64,000 nucleotides of DNA from the NCBI RefSeq assembly GCF_000711725.1, contig NZ_JONP01000004.1:229700-293699 (forward strand), in the 5' to 3' direction. Positions within the stretch are counted from its first letter, which is position 1. Every line of letters starts with the position of its first letter. The notes under the pieces are model-generated. The model was not told where the DNA came from, made no database searches, and saw only the letters and a program-made list of their open reading frames with translations. Origin of the DNA: Roseomonas aerilata DSM 19363 (GTDB lineage Bacteria > Pseudomonadota > Alphaproteobacteria > Acetobacterales > Acetobacteraceae). The position numbers and the translations under genes are program-made. Positions 31,696-40,811 of this stretch are shown here, piece by piece.

Positions 31696-33210
31696 GTGCC
31701 GGCTTTCGACGAGATGCATGAGGAAGGAAGGGTGCGCGCCCCCTATGCGGGCATCGCGCGCTACCTTGAGGCGGCGGGCGGCCAGGCGCTGGAGGCCAAG
31801 CGCCGAGAGGCCGAGATCCTTTTCCGCCGCATCGGCGTGACCTTCGCCGTCTACACGGAAGGCGGCGACCCCGAGCGCCTCATCCCCTTCGACGTCATCC
31901 CCCGCATCATCGCCCGCGAGGAGTGGGAGGGCCTGAAGCGCGGGCTGGAGCAGCGCGTCCGCGCCCTCAACGCCTTCCTCGCCGATGTCTACGGTCCGCG
32001 CCGCATCCTGGAAGCGGGCCTCATCCCCGCCGACCTCGTCCTCAAGAACGAGGGCTACCGCGCGGCCATGGAGGGCTTCACCCCACCGGGCGGCGTCTAC
32101 ACCGTCATCTCCGGCATCGACCTCGTCCGCACCGCCGCCGACGAGTTCTTCGTGCTCGAGGACAACTGCCGCGTCCCCTCCGGCGTCTCCTACATGCTGG
32201 AGAACCGCGAGGCGATGATGCGCCTCCTCCCCGGCCTCTGCGCCTCCCACCGCATCGCACCGGTCGGCCACTACCCCGAGGAACTGCTGGTCACCCTCAA
32301 GTCCCTCGCACCCCCCGCCTGCGCCGCCGAGCCGACGGTCGTCGTCCTCACCCCCGGCCCCTTCAACTCCGCCTATTACGAGCACTCCTTCCTCGCCGAC
32401 GAGATGGGCGTGGAACTCGTGGAGGGCGCCGACCTCTTCGTGCGGGACGACACGGTCTTCATGCGCACCACCGCCGGCCCGCGCCGCGTGGACGTCATCT
32501 ACCGCCGCGTGGACGACGAGTACCTCGACCCCCTCGCCTTCCGCGAGGACTCCACCCTCGGCGTCCCCGGCCTCATGCGCGCCTACCTCGCGGGCCGCGT
32601 GACCCTGGCCAACGCGCCGGGCGCCGGCATCGCCGACGACAAGGCGGTCTACCCCTTCGTCCCCGAGATGATCCGCTTCTACCTCTCGGAGGAGCCGATC
32701 CTGAACAACGTCCCCACCTACATGTGCGAGCGGGAGGAGGAGCGCGAATACGTCCTCGCCCATCTCGGCGAGCTGGTGGTGAAGCTTGCCCGCGGCTCCG
32801 GCGGCTACGGCATGCTCGTCGGCCCCCACAGCACCCCGGAAGAGCGCGCCCTCTTCGAGACCCGCATCCGCGAGCGCCCGGCCGACTACATCGCCCAGCC
32901 CACCCTCGCCCTCTCCACCGTCCCCACCCTCGTCGCCGGCGGCATGGCGCCCCGCCACGTCGATCTCCGCCCCTTCGTCCTCTTCGGGCGGGACCAGGTC
33001 CGCATGGTCCCCGGCGGCCTCACCCGCGTCGCCCTGCGGGAGGGCTCGCTCGTCGTGAACTCCTCCCAGGGCGGCGGCACGAAGGACACCTGGGTGCTGG
33101 AGGACGATACGCGCCCCATGTCGCAATCCATGGAGGCGGGCGGGATGACCCAGAGCATGGGCGGCATGACCCAATCCTTCGCGAAGCCCGATAACGGGAA
33201 CACCCGCTGA
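31696..33210 (+). CDS. Circularly permuted type 2 ATP-grasp protein
   Basis: A 504-residue protein starting at a GTG at 31696 preceded by AAGAGGGGGGA. It matches the CP_ATPgrasp_2 family: FTPPGGVYTVISGIDLVRT, LEDNCRVPSGVSYMLENR, the TPGPFNSAYYEHSFLADEMG stretch (quoted in part: FNSAYYEHSFLA), VDVIYRRVDDEYLDP, and LVVKLARGSGGYGML, the ATP-grasp Lys loop. The C-terminal tail repeats MTQSM-like units (about 478-498). The family is thought to form peptide or amide bonds. The stop overlaps the Alpha-E gene start by one base. Confidence 0.92.
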   Translation: MPAFDEMHEEGRVRAPYAGIARYLEAAGGQALEAKRREAEILFRRIGVTFAVYTEGGDPERLIPFDVIPRIIAREEWEGLKRGLEQRVRALNAFLADVYGPRRILEAGLIPADLVLKNEGYRAAMEGFTPPGGVYTVISGIDLVRTAADEFFVLEDNCRVPSGVSYMLENREAMMRLLPGLCASHRIAPVGHYPEELLVTLKSLAPPACAAEPTVVVLTPGPFNSAYYEHSFLADEMGVELVEGADLFVRDDTVFMRTTAGPRRVDVIYRRVDDEYLDPLAFREDSTLGVPGLMRAYLAGRVTLANAPGAGIADDKAVYPFVPEMIRFYLSEEPILNNVPTYMCEREEEREYVLAHLGELVVKLARGSGGYGMLVGPHSTPEERALFETRIRERPADYIAQPTLALSTVPTLVAGGMAPRHVDLRPFVLFGRDQVRMVPGGLTRVALREGSLVVNSSQGGGTKDTWVLEDDTRPMSQSMEAGGMTQSMGGMTQSFAKPDNGNTR

Positions 33211-34151
33211 TGCTCGCCCGCACCGCCGACAGCCTCTTCTGGCTCGGCCGCTACATGGAGCGCGCCGGCAACGTCGCGCGCGGCCTCAACGTCTCTCTGC
33301 GCATGGCGGCCCTCGCCGCCCCGCGCGGGACGGAGAGCGCGGAATGGACCGGCCTCCTCGCCGCCACCGGCACGGGCGCCCACTACACGGAGCTCTACGG
33401 CGAGCCGACGCCCGACGGCGCCGCCCGCTGGCTGACGCTCGACACCCTCAACCCCTCCTCCATCTCCGCCTGCTTCGAGGCCGCCCGTCGCAACGCCCGC
33501 GCCGTCCGCACCGCGCTCACCGTGGACATGTGGGAGGCCGTCAACGACAGCTGGATCGACCTCCGCAAGCTCGACCCCGGCGATGCCGGCGGGGACCGCC
33601 TGATGGGCTTCCTCGACTGGGTGATGTCCCGCGCCGTCCTGTTCAACGGCGCCGCCATGGACACCATGCTGCGGGACGACGCCTGGCGCTTCGTCCGCCT
33701 CGGCACGATGCTCGAGCGCGCGGACAACACCGCCCGCCTCCTCGCCTCCCGCAGCGATGCCTTCGGCGCCGGGGCAGAGGAGGACCCCGCGAACCACGTC
33801 CAGTGGCAGGGCCTGCTCCGCTCCGTCTCGGCGCTGCGCGCCTACCAGCATATGTACCGCGACCGCCTGCGCCCGGCGCGCGTGGTGGAGCTGCTGCTGA
33901 TGCGCCCCGAGCACCCGCGCTCCGTCACCGCCTGCTACGAGGAGGTGAACGACATCCTCAGCGTCCTCGCCATGTCCGAGGGAGAGGACCGCGTCTCCTG
34001 CCGCCGCCTGGCCGCGGCGCTGCGCGGCCGCTGCGTGGCGCAGACCCCCGCGCGCCTGATGGATGGCGGCCTGAAGAGCCTGCTAAGCGAGGTCATCGAG
34101 GGCAACACTCATCTCGGCGTCTCCATCGGGAAGTGCTTCCTCGTCGGCTAG
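33210..34151 (+). CDS. Alpha-E domain protein, partner of the ATP-grasp protein
   Basis: A 313-residue all-helical protein of the Alpha-E family. It opens LARTADSLFWLGRYMERAGN, the hallmark of the family, and has the repeated RNARAVRTALTVDMWEAVND, FVRLGTMLERADNTARLLASR and LRPARVVELLLMRPEHPRS elements (quoted in part). These genes nearly always follow the CP ATP-grasp gene, and the overlapping TGATG junction here implies coupled translation. The set is predicted to modify peptides or proteins. Biochemical function is unknown. Confidence 0.92.
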   Translation: MLARTADSLFWLGRYMERAGNVARGLNVSLRMAALAAPRGTESAEWTGLLAATGTGAHYTELYGEPTPDGAARWLTLDTLNPSSISACFEAARRNARAVRTALTVDMWEAVNDSWIDLRKLDPGDAGGDRLMGFLDWVMSRAVLFNGAAMDTMLRDDAWRFVRLGTMLERADNTARLLASRSDAFGAGAEEDPANHVQWQGLLRSVSALRAYQHMYRDRLRPARVVELLLMRPEHPRSVTACYEEVNDILSVLAMSEGEDRVSCRRLAAALRGRCVAQTPARLMDGGLKSLLSEVIEGNTHLGVSIGKCFLVG

Positions 34152-34266
34152 GAAGGGGCCCTCGCGGCCCCGCCCCCTCCACCGCCGCGCAGCCGGGCGA
34201 GAGGCCCGCGGAAACGAAGTGCCGCGCCGCGTGTTGCCCCGGCGCGGCGGCGGGGAGCCCGGCACC

Positions 34267-34998
34267 ATGACCTATTGCGTCGGCCTCTTCCTGAGGGATG
34301 GCCTCGTGATGCTCGGCGATACCCGCACCAACGCGGGCGTCGACAACATCTCCACCTTCTCCAAGCTCTACACGGCGGGGGTGGAGGGGGACCGCAGCTT
34401 CGGCCTCCTCTCGGCGGGGAACCTCGGCATCACCCAGGCCGTCTGGAACCGCCTGCAGGAGGGCGTGCTGCTTGACGGCGAAATGCAGACCCTCCTCACC
34501 GTCCCCACCATGTTCCGCGCCGCCCAGCTCGTCGGCGCGGCCGTGCGAGCCGTCTACGCGGCGGACGGGGCGGCGCTGAAGGCACAAGGCCTCTCCTTCA
34601 CCGCCTCCTTCCTCATCGGCGGGCAGATCCGCGGGGACGACGCGCACCTCTTCCTCGTCTACTCCGCCGGCAACTTCATCGAGGCCACGGCGGATACCCC
34701 CTTCCTCCAGATCGGGGAGCACAAGTACGGCAAGCCCATCATCACGCGGGTGCTGACCCACGACACGCCGCTGGAGGACGGGGTGAAGCTCGTGCTCGTC
34801 AGCATGGACGACACGGTGCGCACCAATCTCTCGGTCGGGCTGCCGCTTGACCTGCTGGTGCTCCGCAAGGATCGCTTCGAGACACCCGCCGTGCGCCGCA
34901 TCGCCGCCGACGACCCGTATTTCGCGGCGCTGCGAAACGGCTGGTCCAGCCGGATGCGGCAGACCTTCCGGGACCTGCCCTCGCCCGAATGGATGTGA
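34267..34998 (+). CDS. Proteasome-type protease (COG3484)
   Basis: A 243-residue Ntn-hydrolase. The ATG at 34267 is chosen because the mature enzyme of this family begins MTYCVG, placing Thr2 as the catalytic N-terminal nucleophile after Met removal. It has LGDTRTNAGVDNISTFSKL (with the Asp and Lys of the proteasome fold), FGLLSAGNLGITQAV and the late QIGEHKYGKPIITRVL. Third gene of the ATP-grasp/Alpha-E set; a transglutaminase gene, which usually completes it, is not found between or beside them. A 115-base gap separates it from the Alpha-E gene. Confidence 0.9.
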   Translation: MTYCVGLFLRDGLVMLGDTRTNAGVDNISTFSKLYTAGVEGDRSFGLLSAGNLGITQAVWNRLQEGVLLDGEMQTLLTVPTMFRAAQLVGAAVRAVYAADGAALKAQGLSFTASFLIGGQIRGDDAHLFLVYSAGNFIEATADTPFLQIGEHKYGKPIITRVLTHDTPLEDGVKLVLVSMDDTVRTNLSVGLPLDLLVLRKDRFETPAVRRIAADDPYFAALRNGWSSRMRQTFRDLPSPEWM

Positions 34999-35108
34999 GG
35001 TGCGGGCAGTTCCCCCGGCAGAACACGGATGTGGACTCCGCGCAACAGTTTCACTGAGGTTGATCACGGGACTGTGAAGATGCGGTGAGAGGGCGCTAAC
35101 CTCGCCCC

Positions 35109-35306
35109 ATGAGCAATTTCCGAGCCCTCTCCCTCCCCGGCCGCGTCGTCCTGGTGCACGACATGCCCGACCAGATCGTGGTCTCCGAATTCGATGCAGC
35201 GGAGGCGACGACGCTGCTGCGCCAGCTCGAGGACGCGCTGGCGCAGGTCCTCCGCGGCCTCGCCGAGCAGGCCGGCGAGCCGCTCTGCCCCGAAGCCGTG
35301 GGCTGA
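35109..35306 (+). CDS. Small hypothetical protein
   Basis: A 65-residue frame with coding-like composition. It starts FRALSLPGRVVLVHDMPDQI, a beta-rich opening, and ends with an amphipathic helix (TTLLRQLEDALAQVLRGLA). It lies between the proteasome-type protease and the 3' end of alaS, on the side opposite alaS. There is no obvious ribosome-binding site and no recognised homologue. It sits at the point where plus-strand C-richness turns into G-richness. Confidence 0.5.
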   Translation: MSNFRALSLPGRVVLVHDMPDQIVVSEFDAAEATTLLRQLEDALAQVLRGLAEQAGEPLCPEAVG

Positions 35307-35393
35307 GGCGAGCCGCCCGGTGCCTTTCGGCCCGGGCTTCGTGGGGATGCGGCAGGTCCGCCTCGGCTTCGCCGGGGGAACCCGCCCCTCGCG

Positions 35394-38045
35394 TCACGCC
35401 GCCAGGGCGCCGCGGATGGCGGCCAGGGCCTCGGCCGACTTGCCGCCCTCGGGGCCGCCGGCCTGGGCCATGTCCGGGCGACCGCCGCCGCCCTTGCCGC
35501 CGACCGCGGCCGAGGCGGCGCGGACGAGTGTGACGGCGTCCGCCCTGCCCTTCGCGGCCTCGCCGACGGCGACGACGATGCTCGCCTTGCCTTCCGCTGA
35601 GGAGACGAGGGCGACAACGTCGGCGGTGCCGCCCTTGAGGATGGCTTCCGCCAGGCCCTTCAGGTCGCGGGGCGGGACCTCGCCGAGGTCGCGGAGGGAG
35701 ACACGGAGGCCGGCCAGTTCTTCGACCTCGGAGGCGCTGCCGCCGGTGGCGAGCTTGCGGCGGAGGTCGGCGATCTCGCGCTCGAGCTTGCGGCGGTCCT
35801 CCAGGAGGGCGGTGATGCGGGCGGGAACCTCGTGGGCGGGGACCTTGAGGGCGGCGGCGGTCTCGCGGAGGAGGCGCTCCTCCTCCTCGACGATGGCGAG
35901 CGCGGCGGGGCCGGTGACGGCTTCCACGCGGCGGACGCCGGCGGCGACGGCGCTCTCCCCGACGATCTTGAAGATGCCGATGTCGCCGGTGCGGTTCACG
36001 TGGGTGCCGCCGCAGAGTTCCAGGCTGTAGACGCCGTGGCGGGAGGTGGCCTCGGGGTCGTGGCCCATGCCGATGACGCGGACCTCGTCGCCGTATTTCT
36101 CGCCGAACAGGGCCATGGCGCCGGCCTCGACGGCCTGCTCGGGGGTCATCAGGCGGGTGGTGACTTCCGCATTCTCGCGGATGCGGGCGTTCACCTCCTG
36201 CTCCACCCAATGCAGATCCTCGGGGGACATGGGGGTGGGCTGGGAGACGTCGAAGCGCAGGCGCTCGGGGGCGTTGAGGCTGCCCTTCTGCGCGACGTGG
36301 TCGCCGAGGCGGCGGCGCAGGGCCTCGTGCAGGAGGTGGGTGGCGCTGTGGTGGGCGCGGATGGCGCTGCGGCGGTGGTGGGCGACCTCCGCCAGGACGG
36401 GGGCGCCGGTGTTGGCGGTGCCGTGCTGGACGATGCCGATGTGGATGAAGAGGCCGAGCTTCTTCTGGGTGTCGCGGATGGCGATTTGTAGATTGTCGGG
36501 GCCGGTGATGAGGCCGGCGTCGCCGACCTGGCCGCCGGACTCGGCGTAGAAGGGGGTCTGGTTGAGGACCACCGAGACTTCGGTGCCCTCGGGGGCCTCG
36601 GTGACTTCCTTGTTGTCGGCGACGATGGCGAGGATCGAGGCCTCGGCGCGCTCGGTGGTGTAGCCCTGGAACTCGGTGCCGGTGGCGAGGCGTTCCTTGA
36701 TGTCGAACCAGAGGGTTTCGGTGGCGGCGTCGCCGGTGCCGGACCAGGCGGCGCGGGCGCGGCGGCGCTGCTCCGCCATGGCGGTCTCGAAGCCCTCGGT
36801 GTCCACGGGGCGGCCCTCGGCGCGGAGGGCGTCCTGGGTGAGGTCGAGGGGGAAGCCGAAGGTGTCGTAGAGGCGGAAGGCGATGTCGCCCGGGAGGGGC
36901 TGGCGGTCGCCGAGCTTCGCGGTTTCCTCGGCGAGGAGGCCGAGGCCGCGTTCGAGGAGGTGGCGGAAGCGGGTTTCTTCCAGGCGGAGGGTTTCGGTGA
37001 TCAGGGATTCCGCGCGGACGAGTTCGGGGTAGGCGGCGCCCATCTGGCGGTTGAGGACCGGGACCAAGCGGGGGAGTAGGGGGTCGCGGGCGCCCATCAT
37101 GTGGGCGTGGCGCATGGCGCGGCGGAGGATGCGGCGGAGGACGTAGCCGCGGCCCTCGTTGGAGGGGAGGACGCCCTCCGCGATGAGGAAGGCGCCGGAG
37201 CGGAGGTGGTCGGCGACGACGCGGTGGCTGGCCTTGAAGGGGCCGTCGGGGTCCTGGCTGGTGGCCTCGGCGGAGGCGAGGATGATCGCGCGGAAGGTGT
37301 CGGTGTCGTAGTTATCGTGGACGCCCTGCATGATCGCGGTGAAGCGTTCCATGCCCATGCCGGTGTCGATCGAGGGGCGCGGGAGGGGGTTGCGGACCCC
37401 GGCCGGCTGCTCGAGGAACTGCATGAAGACGAGGTTCCAGATCTCGATGAAGCGGTCGCCGTCCTCATCGGGGGAGCCGGGGGGGCCGCCGGGGATGCCC
37501 GGGCCGTGGTCGTAGAAGATTTCGGAGCAGGGGCCGCAGGGGCCGGTGTCGCCCATGCGCCAGAAGTTGTCGCTGGTGGCGATGCGGATGATGCGGTCTT
37601 CGGGGAGACCGGCGATCTTCTTCCAGAGGGCGGCCGCGTCGTCGTCCTCGTGGTAGACGGTGACGAGGAGCTTTTCGCGGTCTAGCGCGAAGTCCTTCGT
37701 GAGCAGGGTCCAGGCGTGGTGGATGGCCTGTTCCTTGAAGTAGTCGCCGAAGGAGAAGTTACCCAGCATCTCGAAGAAGGTGTGGTGGCGGGCGGTGTAG
37801 CCGACGTTGTCGAGATCGTTGTGCTTGCCGCCGGCGCGGAGGCACTTCTGAGCCGTGGTGGCTCGACTGTAGGGACGATGCTCGGCGCCGGTAAAGACGT
37901 TTTTAAACTGCACCATGCCAGCAGCAGTAAAAAGCAAAGAAGGATCGTTGGTCGGAACCAGCGAGCTCGAAGGAACTACTGAATGCCCAGTTCTCCCAAA
38001 ATACTTAAGAAACGTACCCCTAATATCGTCCGAAGTCGCGTACAT
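35394..38045 (-). CDS. alaS: Alanyl-tRNA synthetase (mosaic 5' end)
   Basis: An 883-residue synthetase that charges tRNA-Ala. The start is the ATG at 38043-38045 ([17 protein letters not shown]), with AGG nine bases before it. Motifs seen: [49 protein letters not shown] in the catalytic domain; [16 protein letters not shown] and [12 protein letters not shown] in the editing domain (two His plus Cys/His zinc site); C-Ala domain [15 protein letters not shown] at the end. The reading frame is intact, but the first 50-63 codons are AT-rich (28 of 60 bases GC at 37981-38040 against 44 of 60 at 36901-36960), unlike the rest of the gene. Confidence 0.96.
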   Translation of the reverse strand: MYATSDDIRGTFLKYFGRTGHSVVPSSSLVPTNDPSLLFTAAGMVQFKNVFTGAEHRPYSRATTAQKCLRAGGKHNDLDNVGYTARHHTFFEMLGNFSFGDYFKEQAIHHAWTLLTKDFALDREKLLVTVYHEDDDAAALWKKIAGLPEDRIIRIATSDNFWRMGDTGPCGPCSEIFYDHGPGIPGGPPGSPDEDGDRFIEIWNLVFMQFLEQPAGVRNPLPRPSIDTGMGMERFTAIMQGVHDNYDTDTFRAIILASAEATSQDPDGPFKASHRVVADHLRSGAFLIAEGVLPSNEGRGYVLRRILRRAMRHAHMMGARDPLLPRLVPVLNRQMGAAYPELVRAESLITETLRLEETRFRHLLERGLGLLAEETAKLGDRQPLPGDIAFRLYDTFGFPLDLTQDALRAEGRPVDTEGFETAMAEQRRRARAAWSGTGDAATETLWFDIKERLATGTEFQGYTTERAEASILAIVADNKEVTEAPEGTEVSVVLNQTPFYAESGGQVGDAGLITGPDNLQIAIRDTQKKLGLFIHIGIVQHGTANTGAPVLAEVAHHRRSAIRAHHSATHLLHEALRRRLGDHVAQKGSLNAPERLRFDVSQPTPMSPEDLHWVEQEVNARIRENAEVTTRLMTPEQAVEAGAMALFGEKYGDEVRVIGMGHDPEATSRHGVYSLELCGGTHVNRTGDIGIFKIVGESAVAAGVRRVEAVTGPAALAIVEEEERLLRETAAALKVPAHEVPARITALLEDRRKLEREIADLRRKLATGGSASEVEELAGLRVSLRDLGEVPPRDLKGLAEAILKGGTADVVALVSSAEGKASIVVAVGEAAKGRADAVTLVRAASAAVGGKGGGGRPDMAQAGGPEGGKSAEALAAIRGALAA

Positions 38046-38163
38046 CAGCGCCATCCTCAACTCTACACTTTATAATAGTGAGAACAGCTCCAGGACGCAA
38101 GCGGGCACGGAACCGTTGATGCAGAGCAGCAACGGCGAAAACCACATCGCGAAAGTTGCAAGT

Positions 38164-39825
38164 TCAGGGAGGCGGACTGGTGTAAAACTGGTCTGCCAGT
38201 GTGAACTCGTCAGCGCGCGCCGCATAATTTAGATCGCGTTTTGTTGCCCATGTGTTAACCTGATGATATAGCGGAATCAGAGCTATCTGATCACGAAAAG
38301 CCGCCTTTGTTGCCATTGACCAGAGGTCCAGACGCTGCGACTGATCTGTCGTAACAAGCGCCCGCTCAATTATCTGGTCAAGGGCTGCATTAGAATAGCT
38401 TAAAAAATTAGCAGCTCCCCTCCCACGCCGCCTATCCGGTGTAGCGAGTAGGCCCTCGAAATAGGTATTCGGCTCGCCAGACGCGTGCGACCAACCGTAT
38501 AAGGCGGCGCTGAAATCTCCACGTGCGAGCCTGGAAAAGAAAACACCTGACGGAACAGCATCAACCTCGGTCTTTATTCCGATGCGCTCCCACATTTGCG
38601 CCACAGCCTGCAACACCCGGTCGTCGTTAACGTAGCGGTCCGACGGGCCGGCGAGAATGATCCGCAATCCATCCGGCCATCCAGCGTCCCGCAAGAGCCG
38701 TCTCGCCTCCTCTGGTTCGAATTTGTCAGGTGCGATAGCTGCATCATACCCCGGCGCACCATCCGGCAAAAACTGACCGGCCGAAGTCGCTTGCCCGTCC
38801 ATAATTCGGTGCACCAAAGCGTCTCGATTGATCGCAGAGGAGAGAGCTTGCCGAACACGACGATCCTGCAAAGGATTGACCGGCAGATTCCTTCCATCTG
38901 GAGCACGGATGTCAGGAGAGATTGCCCTAGCCTGATCCATAACTAGGAACAGCAGCCTGAACCCTGTCCGCCTGTGGACAGCAAAGCGGCTATCCCGAGC
39001 CAGAATTTGGAAATCGCGAGGAGGCACGGCCTCGACAGCGTCGACGTCTCCTGATCGAAGTGCAGCAACACGCGAAGCGTCCGCACTTAAAACTTTAAAT
39101 GTAACTCTGTTCCACTTCGCTATACCCCGCCACCAGCTATCGTTGCGTTCCAACGTAGCCCCCTCACCGTTCCGATATCCAACTACCCTATACGGCCCAC
39201 TACCGACCGCAGCGAACAAGCGGTTGAAATCGGCAGTTGCGGCGTTCTGAGCAATTTGGTGTGGTACGATTAGGACTGCAGGCAGAAGTGTCGGCAAGAG
39301 CGGCGACGGGGATGCTGTTCGGAGTTGAAGCCGCAATTCATCTAGAACGACTACAGAAGTAAGGTCAAGTTGGTGACGTCCGGGGCTACTAGGTATAGTT
39401 GCTACACGAGCAAGACTTGCGGCGACATCGGCAGAACGCACCGGCTCCCCAGTACTAAAGCGTGCACGGCGGTCAAGTACAACTTCCCAACCCAATCCGT
39501 CTGCCAAAGGGCTCCAACTTTCTGCCAAGGAGGGAATTAAATTTGCAGAGGCGTCCCGCTCAATTAACGACTCGAAGACATGCTGGTGAAGAGCGAGGCT
39601 GGGTGCGTGAGCATGAAAGTGCGGATCAAAACTTGTCGGGGCGGCAGCCAAGCCGATCCGTAACTCTTGTGCTCCAACTGAGACGGTGACGAACAAGTAG
39701 AGTAAGGCACCGCCTACTTTCGACAGATCGAGCAACCGCTGGTTTCGAAGTGGTTTCCAAGGCGAGGACCGCTCTAGGCTGCCGTCTAAATTGATACTGA
39801 CTGCCTGTCGAGCCTTACGCATCAT
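38164..39825 (-). CDS. Family-5 (peptide/nickel/oligopeptide) ABC substrate-binding protein without permeases
   Basis: A 553-residue SBP_bac_5 protein. A long polar N-terminus (about 37 residues) precedes the hydrophobic signal stretch GGALLYLFVTVSVGAQ. The mature part opens LRIGLAAAPTSFDPHFHAHA and has the family landmarks FESLIERDASANLIPSLAES, GSGPYRVVGY, LRSGDVDAVEAVPP, VRQALSSAINRDALV and YGWSHASGEPN. Such proteins bind peptides, nickel-chelates or opines in the periplasm. No permease or ATPase gene is present. The ATG overlaps the stop of the oxygenase gene by 4 bases, so the two are translationally coupled. It lies 118 bases before alaS. Confidence 0.85.
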   Translation of the reverse strand: MMRKARQAVSINLDGSLERSSPWKPLRNQRLLDLSKVGGALLYLFVTVSVGAQELRIGLAAAPTSFDPHFHAHAPSLALHQHVFESLIERDASANLIPSLAESWSPLADGLGWEVVLDRRARFSTGEPVRSADVAASLARVATIPSSPGRHQLDLTSVVVLDELRLQLRTASPSPLLPTLLPAVLIVPHQIAQNAATADFNRLFAAVGSGPYRVVGYRNGEGATLERNDSWWRGIAKWNRVTFKVLSADASRVAALRSGDVDAVEAVPPRDFQILARDSRFAVHRRTGFRLLFLVMDQARAISPDIRAPDGRNLPVNPLQDRRVRQALSSAINRDALVHRIMDGQATSAGQFLPDGAPGYDAAIAPDKFEPEEARRLLRDAGWPDGLRIILAGPSDRYVNDDRVLQAVAQMWERIGIKTEVDAVPSGVFFSRLARGDFSAALYGWSHASGEPNTYFEGLLATPDRRRGRGAANFLSYSNAALDQIIERALVTTDQSQRLDLWSMATKAAFRDQIALIPLYHQVNTWATKRDLNYAARADEFTLADQFYTSPPP

Positions 39826-40760
39826 GGAACTACGACCGCCTCCTTTGAGACTGCCCGCAAGAACAGTCTAGTCGCTCCCTCGAAGACAAACTGATCCTTG
39901 AATATGTCGCGTGAATGGAAGCCCAAATCATTCCTGAAGATCTGGGCGCGAAAGAGGGTTTGCGGCGCTTGGATCCGGCGCTCACATGCAAGCAGTGCTG
40001 ATTGCATATCCGCAAGAAGCTGTGAACCCTCTTCGTCTTTCCCCATCAGCTCTCCATTACTAAACGCGTAGATCTCGCCGTCAGAAGTTTCCCAGAATGC
40101 CGTTACTTCAGTGAAGGCCTCCGGCTCAAGGGGCGCATCAAGCTGACTTTGATAAACAACGGGAGTGGGGCGAAATTTGAATTTCTTTCCTGAGCCTTTT
40201 TCTGTGATTCGCCGAAGCTCGGGGCATTCCCTTTTATGGACATATATAAAATTTCCAGGATCTTTATACCCAACAAAAAGGTTCATCAAGCTAACGTACT
40301 TCGGAATATGGAAGCCGTTCCGGCGAGCGATGACGTCGTTATGAAATCCGAGTTTTTCGTCAGGTGAATAGAACTTGATTCCAGCATTTTTCATGGCAGT
40401 TCTGTTGTCTGCAGAACTTTTGTAAATGGTAAACGGGAGCTTACTTTTCGACTCTAAGGTGCTCTCAAAAAGACAGGAGTTCACGAGTTGGAACAAAGAT
40501 GCACTCAGTATAATCTGTTCGGCGCCTGGGAGGTTCTCCGGGACGCATAGATCCACGGAAATCAGTCCATCACCATCCGAGCTGAGTTGCCTAAGACAGT
40601 TCGTCTGATCGGAGAGGAAGGTTTCAACACGGCTTCTGAGAAGCAACTCTAATCGATCATGCGGTATCGAGCTTAGATTGGTCACGCAGTGAGCTTTAAG
40701 ATGCGTCAAGCATTCCTGAACAATGCTTTGTGGTATGCTAGCGAGGGCAGGACTTTTCAT
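39822..40760 (-). CDS. TauD/clavaminate-synthase-like Fe(II)/2-oxoglutarate oxygenase (putative)
   Basis: A 312-residue protein. The iron facial triad is visible as H140 and D142 in LGFHNDVIARRNGFH and H282 in DLGFHSRDIF. R298 or R302 in GATRLFLRAV is placed to hold 2-oxoglutarate. YVSLMNLFVGYKDPGNFIYV after the HxD motif is typical of the clavaminate-synthase-like fold, whose members hydroxylate amino acids or peptidyl residues. The substrate is unknown; the small Cys-containing peptide encoded upstream is a candidate. The ATG at 40758-40760 has no Shine-Dalgarno and follows a terminator hairpin by one base, suggesting low, read-through-dependent expression. Confidence 0.7.
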   Translation of the reverse strand: MKSPALASIPQSIVQECLTHLKAHCVTNLSSIPHDRLELLLRSRVETFLSDQTNCLRQLSSDGDGLISVDLCVPENLPGAEQIILSASLFQLVNSCLFESTLESKSKLPFTIYKSSADNRTAMKNAGIKFYSPDEKLGFHNDVIARRNGFHIPKYVSLMNLFVGYKDPGNFIYVHKRECPELRRITEKGSGKKFKFRPTPVVYQSQLDAPLEPEAFTEVTAFWETSDGEIYAFSNGELMGKDEEGSQLLADMQSALLACERRIQAPQTLFRAQIFRNDLGFHSRDIFKDQFVFEGATRLFLRAVSKEAVVVP

Positions 40761-40761
40761 G

Positions 40762-40789
40762 AAAAAAAAGCACGCCCGTTAAGGCGTGC
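40762..40789 (-). terminator. Rho-independent terminator or attenuator between peptide and oxygenase genes
   Basis: On the minus strand a perfect 7-pair stem (GCACGCC / GGCGTGC) with a TTAACG loop is followed at once by eight T. It lies 22 bases after the peptide stop and one base before the oxygenase ATG. This layout, a short peptide gene, a leaky terminator, then a modifying enzyme, is seen in microcin C (mccA-mccB) and many RiPP operons. Confidence 0.85.
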
Positions 40790-40811
40790 CCTCTAGTTTG
40801 TTTTCGACACA

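Noticed and set aside
34999..35393. Replication origin at the skew reversal
   Set aside because: No DnaA boxes (TTATCCACA type), no AT-rich unwinding stretch and no origin-linked genes nearby.
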